Shown: positions 54,549 through 62,572 of the stretch, piece after piece
Layout: every line of letters begins with the position of its first letter
How positions within the stretch are numbered: position 1 is the first letter of the stretch
Assembly: GCA_021810045.1 (NCBI GenBank)
Contig: JAJZJR010000012.1
Coordinates: 1 to 62,684 of the forward strand
Reading direction: 5' to 3'
DNA length: 62,684 nucleotides
DNA from: Thermoplasmata archaeon
GTDB taxonomy: Archaea > Thermoplasmatota > Thermoplasmata > Thermoplasmatales > Thermoplasmataceae
The notes under the pieces: generated by a model
What the model was told of the DNA's origin: nothing
The model's database searches: none
What the model saw: only the letters and a program-made list of their open reading frames with translations
Made by a program: the position numbers and the translations under genes

Positions 54549-54965
54549 TTGACTGACAGAATCACAAGAGAACAAAGAAGCAGAAATATGGCCAATATTA
54601 AAGGTAAAAACACAAAACTGGAAATGGTTGTAAGAAGATATCTCTTCTCTCATGGATTAAGATATAGGATTCATTATGAAATTCTGGGCAGACCAGATAT
54701 AGCGTTTCCAAGACACAAGATAGCCATTTTCATAAATGGATGCTTTTGGCACCAGCATGGTTGCGAGCTTTCAGCAAAACCAAAAACTAGAACAGAGTTC
54801 TGGCAGAAGAAGCTAGCTACAAACAAGGAAAGGGATCAAAAGATACAGTGGGAATTAACTGATGAGGGGTGGGAAGTTATTACAATATGGGAATGTGATC
54901 TAAAGAGTACAACTGCCTTGACTTTAGAAAGACTCATAAGAACAATAGTTGAAAAGAGATCCTAG
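54549..54965 (+). CDS. vsr: very-short-patch-repair endonuclease (Vsr family)
   Basis: About 138 residues. EQRSRNMANIKGKNTKLEMV, GRPDIAFP (metal-binding Asp) and IFINGCFWHQHGCE are the Vsr signature. Vsr nicks next to T:G mismatches that arise when 5-methylcytosine deaminates. The frame is open from TTG 54540, but TTG 54549 stands 8 nt after TAGAGGT and is preferred. It follows drmMII by 67 nt in the same direction, so it likely repairs or guards sites methylated by DrmMII; an alternative is use as a nuclease effector. Confidence 0.9.
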   Translation: MTDRITREQRSRNMANIKGKNTKLEMVVRRYLFSHGLRYRIHYEILGRPDIAFPRHKIAIFINGCFWHQHGCELSAKPKTRTEFWQKKLATNKERDQKIQWELTDEGWEVITIWECDLKSTTALTLERLIRTIVEKRS

Positions 54966-55105
54966 ATATTATCCATATAAATCTTTAAATTCTGGTAAGA
55001 CCGGATAATTCAAGATTTTGTCAATGTTAACACATAATTTTAAGTTGTTATGAAGATGGAAATCAATATATAACCACTCATATTTTAACTGTTAAGTCGA
55101 TAATA

Positions 55106-56836
55106 ATGAGTGAGAAGTTAGTGTCTCCGAATCCCGTGGTGATTTTGAAGAACGCGATACAAAAGGAAGAGGAATACATTAAATCAAAGCTTCCAAGTGA
55201 GCCGAGATTAGCTTTATTTGAAATTATAAGGGAGTCCGATGCTTATTTCGCTCATTTACTATCCATAAGTAAAAGAGAGGCTGCAGAGTTAGTCGAAGAT
55301 AATGAATTTATGTTTTTTCGAAGAATAGGTATTAACAAAGCAATTTCAATTTGCCTAGGAAATTGGTGTAATCAGATAGGTACCCCGTTGGTGGGCTCCA
55401 CAACAGAATTTCAAGATTTCATCGAAGCTATAATACAACATTGTGGGAGAATAGGATTATCAGAACGCATTTTGGACTTTGATCATTACAAATTAGGGCA
55501 ACTGAGTTATGTGGCAGAAAATGAAGTAAGGTTTAAGCACGCAAGATTTCGATACTTGGGACTTGAAAGCAAAGAAGCCGAGGAATTTAACATTTATCGT
55601 AAATTCAGTGACAAATATGATGGTGATAGACTATCGAAATTAAATAAGAAAAGGCATAAAATGATACAAGAGATGAAAAAATACGTAAAACCTTGGCGTG
55701 AACACTATATTCAGTATGATTCAACACCTGAAATTGATGAATTTTACGAGGAACTTGGGATTATATGGACTAGACCTAAATTTTTTGAAGCAATTTCATT
55801 TCCTGCAGATGTTAAGTTCGGTAAACTGCCCTTTCACCTATACATGTCAACAATAGCTATCCTTGCTGGTTGGGACCTTAAACACATGGACTTTTGCAAC
55901 GCCCTTCTTATGAAAAATCCAGGAATGGAATGGAGAAATGTATTAACAATTTTTCAGAATACAGAAAAACTCTGTGAATATCTTTCTATGGCGCTTAATT
56001 TAACAGTTGAAAATGCTAGAGGGCTGCTTGAAGTATTGACCCTAAATCCAGGAAATGCAAAAACTCATACGTCAACACCAGGGGGATATCTCGCACCACT
56101 AGTGAAAGTAAGTAAGGAATCTGTTATAAGATCTATTTCTGGAATTCTAAGTGGCGGGGCATATTTCTTTATGCTAAACGAATTAAAAAGGAGGTTTCAG
56201 AAGGACTGGGACCGTGCGGTGCTGGAAAGAGAGCAAGTATTCCGTTACGAGATTCAATTGCAACTAATGTCTGAAAATATATATAGTAATACTGGTCCAA
56301 TTAAAATTCGCTTCAATAACAAGATTGTAACAGACATAGATGCTGCCTTTTTCGATGAAAGAAATGGCGAATTGGGGTTATTTCAATTAAAGTGGCAAGA
56401 TTTTTTTGGTGATTCTTTGCAGAAGAGGGAAACCAAGAAGAAAAACTTCCTTGAGGAGTCCACAAAATGGATTGAAAAAGTGACTGATATGATTACTTCA
56501 AACACTAATGAGAAGATAATGGAGATAATTAATTTAGACAAATTTACTCATACAAGAATATCAAAGATCTACCTTTTCGTGATAGGAAGAAATTTTTCAC
56601 ATTTTTCTGGTAATGAAGTACCAGATGATAGAGCCGCTTGGGGAATGTGGCCTCAGTTGCTACGTATTCTGAATGAGGGAGGGGAGAATGATAATTTAAT
56701 AAAGTCTAACAAAATTTCTTGGCTGCATAATAAGCTAAAGGACGAATCCCCCATTCATGATAAACCCCCAGAATTCAAAGATAACTTTCAGTACGAAGTA
56801 GGTGGGTGCAAAGTAACTTTTGGTCCCCGATTATGA
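55106..56836 (+). CDS. protein with a possible D...QxK nuclease core, next to the defence operon
   Basis: A 576-residue protein. The first 380 residues are helical with no known motif. At about 407-429 VTDIDAAFFDERNGELGLFQ is followed by LKW, giving D-x(n)-QxK, a known variant of the PD-(D/E)xK nuclease core, in NERD-like surroundings. The C-terminal 150 residues are mixed alpha/beta. A TATA-like CATATTTTAAC lies about 26 nt before the ATG, so it probably has its own leaderless promoter. Placed 140 nt after vsr, it may be an added effector. Role inferred only. Confidence 0.6.
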   Translation: MSEKLVSPNPVVILKNAIQKEEEYIKSKLPSEPRLALFEIIRESDAYFAHLLSISKREAAELVEDNEFMFFRRIGINKAISICLGNWCNQIGTPLVGSTTEFQDFIEAIIQHCGRIGLSERILDFDHYKLGQLSYVAENEVRFKHARFRYLGLESKEAEEFNIYRKFSDKYDGDRLSKLNKKRHKMIQEMKKYVKPWREHYIQYDSTPEIDEFYEELGIIWTRPKFFEAISFPADVKFGKLPFHLYMSTIAILAGWDLKHMDFCNALLMKNPGMEWRNVLTIFQNTEKLCEYLSMALNLTVENARGLLEVLTLNPGNAKTHTSTPGGYLAPLVKVSKESVIRSISGILSGGAYFFMLNELKRRFQKDWDRAVLEREQVFRYEIQLQLMSENIYSNTGPIKIRFNNKIVTDIDAAFFDERNGELGLFQLKWQDFFGDSLQKRETKKKNFLEESTKWIEKVTDMITSNTNEKIMEIINLDKFTHTRISKIYLFVIGRNFSHFSGNEVPDDRAAWGMWPQLLRILNEGGENDNLIKSNKISWLHNKLKDESPIHDKPPEFKDNFQYEVGGCKVTFGPRL

Positions 56837-57016
56837 ACCTGGGACTTCCATTAATATCAAAAATTCTCTCGGTACGTCCATTGTGTTTAGGTTTCTTTCA
56901 GAGTTGACTAATCTATCACGTTGATTAAAATCCTACAAAATGAATGGTCTTCTTGACACATTATATTGGAATACTTCCTGACTGCCCTAATTCTCGTAGT
57001 TTATATCCCACTTTGT

Positions 57017-57319
57017 TTAGATTCCACCAAGTATTACAGGTGTCAGGATGACATAGGCAACGATGAGCCAAAGAACAAACATCACAATCATTGACTTATA
57101 GCCAAAAACGAGACGGTGAAAGATCAAAGTAATTGCTATGGCTATGAATATCGGAAACGCTAACATTATTCCCGTCAGTTGAGCGTAAAGTGCTGTATTC
57201 TGTCCGATGGTGTAATCCCGCATTATTTTCAGAATAATCAAAACGATTCCCAACATTGTTAGAATCATTGTTCCGAACACTCTTGGATTGAATTTTGTTA
57301 AAACTGCTACCCCAAGCAT
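57017..57319 (-). CDS. small membrane protein (three or four helices)
   Basis: 100 residues, mostly hydrophobic: MILTMLGIVLIILKIM, LTGIMLAFPIFIAIAITLIF, MIVMFVLWLIVAYVILTPVI. It starts 1 nt after the stop of the 75-residue gene. Last in a tight three-gene unit of unknown role, probably a plasmid or virus membrane component. Confidence 0.65.
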   Translation of the reverse strand: MLGVAVLTKFNPRVFGTMILTMLGIVLIILKIMRDYTIGQNTALYAQLTGIMLAFPIFIAIAITLIFHRLVFGYKSMIVMFVLWLIVAYVILTPVILGGI

Positions 57320-57320
57320 T

Positions 57321-57548
57321 TCAGATCATCTTCCTTATGTCAAAAATTGTGTCAAGAGTTATTCTGACAGTGCTACCGTCTATGTTATCAACTAAAATCA
57401 AGGACTTCTGATTCAGTTTCAGCAACAGGCCATCCCTGAATTTTGGAATCGATAAGCTTGTGATACTTCTCTTGTGCGGAGTAAAACCAACGGAAACAAG
57501 CTGCCCTTTTAGCAACGAGGCACTATTGTATATGTTGTCAAATTCCAT
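57321..57548 (-). CDS. unknown 75-residue protein
   Basis: A small, probably beta-rich protein (LLLKLNQKSLILVDNIDGST) of the size of Sm-like or SH3-like folds, but no family can be named. Its ATG begins on the base next to the stop of the upstream 160-residue gene, so the three genes are translationally linked. Confidence 0.65.
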   Translation of the reverse strand: MEFDNIYNSASLLKGQLVSVGFTPHKRSITSLSIPKFRDGLLLKLNQKSLILVDNIDGSTVRITLDTIFDIRKMI

Positions 57549-58031
57549 CTAAATCTTCTCCAGGTATATCCTTATGAACTGTTTCCAGTCAAATGGTGGA
57601 ATCCCTGCTTTATGCATCATCGGATCTTCCTGTTGTAGTGCCTGTTTGATTAAGTGAAGTCTGTCCCTTACAATAGCCAATTCTTTCATCAGATCAGCGT
57701 ACTCAAGTTTTGTAAAACCCGTTGAATGATATGTTTTCTCTTTCTCTGTGCCTTTATCCTCTGTCCACTTTAATGGTGCGTGAATATAACCGCCCTGGTG
57801 CTTCGATCTTTCCAACTGCTCCGGAAGCCACTTTATATCTCTGCATCTTGGGCAAACACGCAAGATTGGACTTGAGTGTTTAACGTGTTGATCATCAGTC
57901 CATTGAACTGTTGCAGTGTGCATTAGAACCTTCTTGCCTTCATAACTGCATCTTCGACAGTATTTCCCAAGTTTCTCTTCCTCTGATTTGATGTCCTTTT
58001 GAAGAACTTCTAAAGCCTGACTGTATGCCAT
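57549..58031 (-). CDS. zinc-finger protein of unknown function
   Basis: 160 residues. A pair of CxxC motifs, CRRC (about 23-26) and CPRC (about 60-63), frame a beta hairpin, giving one zinc ribbon. The C-terminal half is helical (LEYADLMKELAIVRDRLHLI). First gene of a minus-strand cassette. Such proteins are common in archaeal viruses and plasmids and may bind nucleic acid. Confidence 0.7.
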   Translation of the reverse strand: MAYSQALEVLQKDIKSEEEKLGKYCRRCSYEGKKVLMHTATVQWTDDQHVKHSSPILRVCPRCRDIKWLPEQLERSKHQGGYIHAPLKWTEDKGTEKEKTYHSTGFTKLEYADLMKELAIVRDRLHLIKQALQQEDPMMHKAGIPPFDWKQFIRIYLEKI

Positions 58032-58351
58032 TTTAAAAATTTATTCTCGACTACATATTTAAAACTATATAAACTGAAATCTCTAATTGAAAGTTGGCCA
58101 AATATACTTGAAAAGAGCTACTTCTAATATGAAATTCGCAACATGTCTATTGTAAATTCGGGGGCTGATTTTTTAGACGATTTCGGTGTTTGGAAATAAA
58201 ATTGCTGAATTGCCCCATCAAAAATTGTATAATTCTTTAGGTATACAATTGTAAAGAGGCGTTCACCAAATATCGTTCAAAGGATTTCCAACTCAGCTTG
58301 ATCTGAATTTTTAAAATGATAATATTATAAATATCCACTTGTTAACTAACT
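58032..58351. other. divergent intergenic region
   Basis: 320 bp between the zinc-finger gene and a nuclease-like gene. It holds the two promoters and a strong dyad (58223-58250). A TATA-like TAATATTATAAATA (about 58320-58333) stands before ATG 58352, fitting a leaderless start. No small gene is evident. Confidence 0.5.
58223..58250. promoter_or_regulatory. operator-like inverted repeat
   Basis: AATTGTATA (58223-58231) and TATACAATT (58242-58250) are perfect 9-bp arms with a 10-bp gap, so the half-sites lie on one face about two helical turns apart. It lies 102 bp before the nuclease-like start and could bind a dimeric repressor from the element. Confidence 0.5.
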
Positions 58352-58978
58352 ATGGCGAATGTTTCTTATAACAACATTATTGAAAGCGTCAATTCAGGTA
58401 TCGAAGTAGCTGTGAAAGAACATCTGAAGCTGACTAACAATGAAACTGAGTTGTCTTGGGCCCCAGAGTATTTTATTAATGTCAATATAGTCAAAAAACT
58501 AAAGACACTTTCCGCTTCTTATGTCAATCTGGAAGAACCGATGGGTGAGTCCTGGGAACCACCGAAAGGCAAAGCGCCTGAAGACTGGAAGCCTAATAAA
58601 AGATATGACATTGTTGTCAGAAAGAGCAATAACTTCCCCTACGCTGCAATAGAAGTCAAAAACAGAGTTTATAAAGTGTCAGATAGGGAGATTGAGGACT
58701 TCAAAAGAATATCAACTGCTGTGAATTCTAAAGAAAATGGTGAGAACGTGTTCAAAATGGGGATATTCGCTTTTTATACTGTGTTCGATGAAGATTACAC
58801 AAATCAAACAGAGAAGAAGGAAAACATCTTGGACCTGTATTCCAATCTTGAAAAAGAACTAAAAAGGCTTAAAGGAAGGGCAGAAGTAGATAGTGATCAT
58901 CTTTTTGATCCTACTCCTTATACTCACTTAGAAAATTCAGTCTGGGGCGGGGGATGCTTCATTCTGTCCCCACAATAA
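58352..58978 (+). CDS. PD-(D/E)xK nuclease-like protein
   Basis: 208 residues. KRYDIVVRKSNNFPYAAIEV followed by KNR gives the D-x(n)-ExK core (about residues 88-113) of restriction-type nucleases, after a helical N-terminal part. ISTAVNSKENG and the C-terminal WGGGCFIL are unassigned. It may be a restriction or repair enzyme of the element. No methyltransferase is adjacent, so self/non-self discrimination is unclear. Confidence 0.65.
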   Translation: MANVSYNNIIESVNSGIEVAVKEHLKLTNNETELSWAPEYFINVNIVKKLKTLSASYVNLEEPMGESWEPPKGKAPEDWKPNKRYDIVVRKSNNFPYAAIEVKNRVYKVSDREIEDFKRISTAVNSKENGENVFKMGIFAFYTVFDEDYTNQTEKKENILDLYSNLEKELKRLKGRAEVDSDHLFDPTPYTHLENSVWGGGCFILSPQ

Positions 58979-59028
58979 TATTTGTATGAAATTGCATATT
59001 TTTTAATAAAATACATTAATTACACTTG

Positions 59029-59187
59029 ATGCCACAGTTAGTAGATGTATCACATGTATCGAGAAGAGGTAGTTCCTTAAGAATAACTTTTCCAAAGAAG
59101 GTCCAGGAAAAATTAGGAATTAAGGAAGAAGACATTTTGGGCTATTACGAAGAAGATGGAAAGATTGTGTTGAAAAAGATGGAGTGA
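59029..59187 (+). CDS. AbrB/SpoVT-type DNA-binding protein (52 residues)
   Basis: MPQLVDVSHVSRRGSSLRIT opens a complete swapped-hairpin AbrB domain, continued by FPKKVQEKLGIKEEDILGYY and a basic end LKKME. Such proteins act as dimers on promoters or as antitoxins in VapB-like pairs. No toxin lies directly downstream; the next gene is on the other strand. A T/A-rich stretch (about 58996-59010) before the ATG suggests a leaderless transcript. Confidence 0.82.
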   Translation: MPQLVDVSHVSRRGSSLRITFPKKVQEKLGIKEEDILGYYEEDGKIVLKKME

Positions 59188-59197
59188 ATTTTGGTTA

Positions 59198-59737
59198 TTA
59201 AGAATTGACTCTGCGATATCTATTCAATGACGGCCCCTGGTTTTGAATAATATCTCGCTCAATAACTCCAACGCTTTGTGCCTCTTTGTTGGTGAATGGC
59301 TTTACCTCTTCCTCAGAATAATTATCATTTTCCCTCAATATCCCATCATAAGTGAAATTGACCAAGAATAATTTGAATCTATTCAGTGCTTCTAATGATA
59401 TTGATGAAATATCATCTCCGGCCATTCCCTCCGCGCCGAGCCTCTTAGATATTGTGGCGAAGGCAGCATGTTTTCGGCAATCAAAATGAGCAGGGATTCT
59501 CTCTAAGAAAGACCTTGAAGTGCATTTTCCTACATACTGTAATACATTATTTTGATCATAAAAGAGATAAAGGCCGATTCCAGGATATATGGCCAGATCA
59601 TTCAACTTGAGTTCCGACAGGGGCAAAGCTTTGTCTGGGTCTACATAGTTCATAATTGTCTCGCTTGACAGTCCTTCAGCACTTTCAAAGGATATAACAT
59701 GCTTCCGAATTGGATCAGCAATAGGTTCTGGTTTCAT
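59198..59737 (-). CDS. GIY-YIG nuclease-like protein
   Basis: 179 residues. The core YPGIGLYLFYDQNNVLQYVG (residues 51-70) is followed by KCTSRSFLERIPAHFD, giving the GIY and YIG elements with the conserved Arg80 and His84. The remaining part is unassigned. It could be a homing or restriction-like nuclease of the element or a DNA repair enzyme. Convergent with the AbrB-like gene (10 bp). Confidence 0.7.
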   Translation of the reverse strand: MKPEPIADPIRKHVISFESAEGLSSETIMNYVDPDKALPLSELKLNDLAIYPGIGLYLFYDQNNVLQYVGKCTSRSFLERIPAHFDCRKHAAFATISKRLGAEGMAGDDISSISLEALNRFKLFLVNFTYDGILRENDNYSEEEVKPFTNKEAQSVGVIERDIIQNQGPSLNRYRRVNS

Positions 59738-59920
59738 AGGGTATCAATCAACAATTGTTTTTAGGTTTTGGGACTGGATTTATCGCTAGTGCTATATTTG
59801 CATGTGGACGACAATGTTTGCAGACAATCTTACTTTCCAAGTAAATAAGAGATAACTACAAGTATGTCTCCAAAAGAATGTGTCAACAAAGAATTATAAC
59901 ACAATTGTTCTTCTTTCAGT

Positions 59921-60775
59921 ATGGGCTCATCCATCGGCCTTACAAGTTCGTTCACGTTACGCGATTTTTGGGAACTAATCTTCTCAAGGTTAGGTCCTTC
60001 ATCGATTGTTATTGCAATTATTGCCTTTATAGGTCTAATTGCATACATGTCTTCGCTACCAGTTAACAAGACGTTTACGACGAGAGACAGTAGAATAACT
60101 GGGTTGGGACTGTTGAATTATTTCATGTACTTTCTATCGGCCCCTATTCTATTCTGGATGCTGATATACAGATTCTTTCAGTTTTCTGGGTTCTTTGTGG
60201 CATTCATTATACCACTGCTACTCATAGCACTAAATTTCAGGTGGCTAAGCAAAAGGTGGAATTATTGTGATCTTATAGTTTACCATCGACCTCATAAATT
60301 TAAGGAATTTTTAAACGACTTGGATAAAAGAAGACACATCGGAACACCTATTTTGATTATCGTTTTCCTAACTGAAATTACTTTGCTATACTTTTTCAAT
60401 CCAATTTTTTCCGTTGTTGGCTGGCTCCTCTTAATCTATGTTTTCATCATAAATTTGCTAAATATAGCATTGAGTTATGGTATAGGTCTAGGTTTTAAAC
60501 GAGCACCCTATCTTAAGTTTTCTCTCAATAATGGGGAATCGTTTGCTGGATTTCTTATCACAAAGGATTTAGATAATTGTTTCATTGTGACGAGAAATTG
60601 GTCAAAAGCCATTTTTACAAATAGATTTCTTGAAATGGAAGTAATAGAAATTACTAATAAAGAGGTAGAAGATTGTAAGAAGCAACCTGCAAATCAAGGA
60701 GAAATATCTGAACAAAATAATATACAAGCCAAAGATGAAACGTCTATTGCAAACGATGCCACAGATTCAAAGTGA
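59921..60775 (+). CDS. multi-pass membrane protein of unknown function
   Basis: 284 residues with about six helices in the first 190 (SSIVIAIIAFIGLIAYMSSL; FVAFIIPLLLIALNF; LIIVFLTEITLLYFF). The C-terminal 90 residues are cytoplasmic, ending in a Gln/Asn/Glu-rich tail (QANQGE-type). Not recognised. Convergent with another membrane protein. Confidence 0.65.
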   Translation: MGSSIGLTSSFTLRDFWELIFSRLGPSSIVIAIIAFIGLIAYMSSLPVNKTFTTRDSRITGLGLLNYFMYFLSAPILFWMLIYRFFQFSGFFVAFIIPLLLIALNFRWLSKRWNYCDLIVYHRPHKFKEFLNDLDKRRHIGTPILIIVFLTEITLLYFFNPIFSVVGWLLLIYVFIINLLNIALSYGIGLGFKRAPYLKFSLNNGESFAGFLITKDLDNCFIVTRNWSKAIFTNRFLEMEVIEITNKEVEDCKKQPANQGEISEQNNIQAKDETSIANDATDSK

Positions 60776-60784
60776 GCCCTATTC

Positions 60785-61441
60785 TTAAGGTTCTGTACTA
60801 ATTGACTTAAATTGTTCACGAAGAAGAAGTTTTCTATTCAATTTTACAACAAAAAGGTATGCGAAGGTCATCGAAAGAGGAAGTATGAAATCAGCATCAA
60901 ACACTCCTCCTGCACCGTAGGTAGTAGCAACCGCAGTATGTGTTAATGACTCAAGATCGCTGATTGCTCCGACCAAGAAACCAAGGATGAACGAAAGATA
61001 GACACCTTGTTTGCCGATTCCTCTTAAAATCATATAGAATATGAAAATCAGAACTGCAAGCAACGCTAACCAATTAACGCCTCCGCCGTTCGAAGAGATT
61101 GGTCTGAGCTCGTATATGAAAAGGGAATAGAGTAAATCTCCGACTAACACAATCACAAGGATCAGGGCCCCTAACCAATGTATTCTTTTTTCCTTCAACC
61201 GTAAAATTGGATAAATCATTAACAGGCTTATGACGAGTGGTAAACAGAAGCCAATGTAATCAAATCTGGCCTTTCCCCCCAAAAATACAGGGCTCCTGAA
61301 GTAGAACATAAAGCTTGAAAGCCTAGGATAATAGATACTCGCAATTCCTTGCAGTATCAATAATACATAGAGAATAACTCCAAAAAATGAAAAGAAGATT
61401 ACTATTGAAGCAGATTTCCGTATAATTTCTTCGATCTTCAT
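60785..61441 (-). CDS. membrane protein of unknown function
   Basis: 218 residues and about six helices (SIVIFFSFFGVILYVLLILQ; LVISLLMIYPIL; LALLAVLIFIFYMILRGIGK; VYLSFILGFLVGAIS). A charged N-terminus and C-terminus. No motif recognised. It converges on the preceding membrane protein with 9 bp between stops. Confidence 0.65.
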   Translation of the reverse strand: MKIEEIIRKSASIVIFFSFFGVILYVLLILQGIASIYYPRLSSFMFYFRSPVFLGGKARFDYIGFCLPLVISLLMIYPILRLKEKRIHWLGALILVIVLVGDLLYSLFIYELRPISSNGGGVNWLALLAVLIFIFYMILRGIGKQGVYLSFILGFLVGAISDLESLTHTAVATTYGAGGVFDADFILPLSMTFAYLFVVKLNRKLLLREQFKSISTEP

Positions 61442-61552
61442 TTAAGCCAAATTACCCTTATTTTTATGTTTTCTCTACTTCATTGGTCAAAAGCTTCTAT
61501 CAATTCAGATTGAATGTCTCCAAAACGCAAAATTTCTTAGACTTCAACGAGG

Positions 61553-62089
61553 TTAGAAAAGAGAAGACAAAACTCCTCCAAGGTTTCTAAATACTTCTTC
61601 TATTTTGTTGAATCCATTATCCCCTTCATACTTTTCATATTTCTTATTTTTTATAGGAGTCATACCAGACATTCCGGACAATAGTATGTGAGATTTCCCG
61701 ATATTTTTCCCATTCTTGTTTTGACTGGCCAATTTGTAAAGTTCTAAAGAAGGGAATATCCAGCTGGTGTCTAACCATTCTGAATAAAAAAGGAAGAGAT
61801 AGTTATCTCTTGGCTCCTTTATGTCCATAGCCGCAAAGCGAGCAGCGTCATATGCTGCACAATTTTTGGAACGTGCTTTAATCTGCAAGTCTATGTAGTA
61901 AGGCTTAGAATCTATAGTTTTGCGAATGATGCAATCAATACCCTGGTCATCTACCAATGTTTTGTATACATCATACCCTCTTTTCAGAAGTTCAGAAATA
62001 GCTACATATTCATAACGCTCACCAAATGATTTCAAGCTTCTGTAAGTATGGTTGCCCGACTTCGTTGCATCATCTTTAGCTTCTTCCAT
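61553..62089 (-). CDS. DUF4365-like PD-(D/E)xK nuclease-family protein
   Basis: 178 residues. GERYEYVAISELLKRGYDVY with DDQGIDCIIRK and YYIDLQIKARS supplies Glu, Asp and the QxK of a DUF4365-type restriction nuclease core (about residues 23-73). LFLFYSEW follows. Typical of mobile DNA; its target is unknown. Confidence 0.7.
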   Translation of the reverse strand: MEEAKDDATKSGNHTYRSLKSFGERYEYVAISELLKRGYDVYKTLVDDQGIDCIIRKTIDSKPYYIDLQIKARSKNCAAYDAARFAAMDIKEPRDNYLFLFYSEWLDTSWIFPSLELYKLASQNKNGKNIGKSHILLSGMSGMTPIKNKKYEKYEGDNGFNKIEEVFRNLGGVLSSLF

Positions 62090-62311
62090 AATTCAGATAC
62101 TATTTTTGTTATATTAAAATATTGGAAGACCATATTAATTAAAAATGAATCCTGAGTAATGTATCCTTGTCAAAATAATAAAAAGTGCAATCACGATATT
62201 CGGGATTCGAAGATAGAAATCAACTCGTCTGAATTCACCACAGGTCATGGCGTGTAGCAACAGCAACAAAAATGAGACTAAGAGCCAATAATAAGGTTGG
62301 GGCTACCTGGA

Positions 62312-62572
62312 TTATAGGATTCTGTGCTTTCTCAGAATCCCAATTATAACAAATATAAGCGATACAATGCTAAATACGGTTAGGACTGCCTCTAAACCTT
62401 TTATTGATGAGAAAAGAGGATCAATCGAGGGAATTGATTGGGAGGTAGTGTTTAACACACTGTTTATTGCCCCTTCACCTGCTCCTTCAAGCACACTTTC
62501 TATTGCAAAAGTTAGGATCACAATAGTAATTGCCAACCCTGCCAGTATAAATTTTTTGGATCTCTTTAACAT
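62312..62572 (-). CDS. small two-helix membrane protein
   Basis: 86 residues: KKFILAGLAITIVILTFAI near the start and LTVFSIVSLIFVIIGILRKH at the end, with a small-residue extracellular loop between. Its ATG overlaps the stop of the transposase fragment. A hairpin GGATTCTG/CAGAATCC (62317-62324, 62333-62340) lies at the end of the coding sequence. Function unknown. Confidence 0.55.
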   Translation of the reverse strand: MLKRSKKFILAGLAITIVILTFAIESVLEGAGEGAINSVLNTTSQSIPSIDPLFSSIKGLEAVLTVFSIVSLIFVIIGILRKHRIL

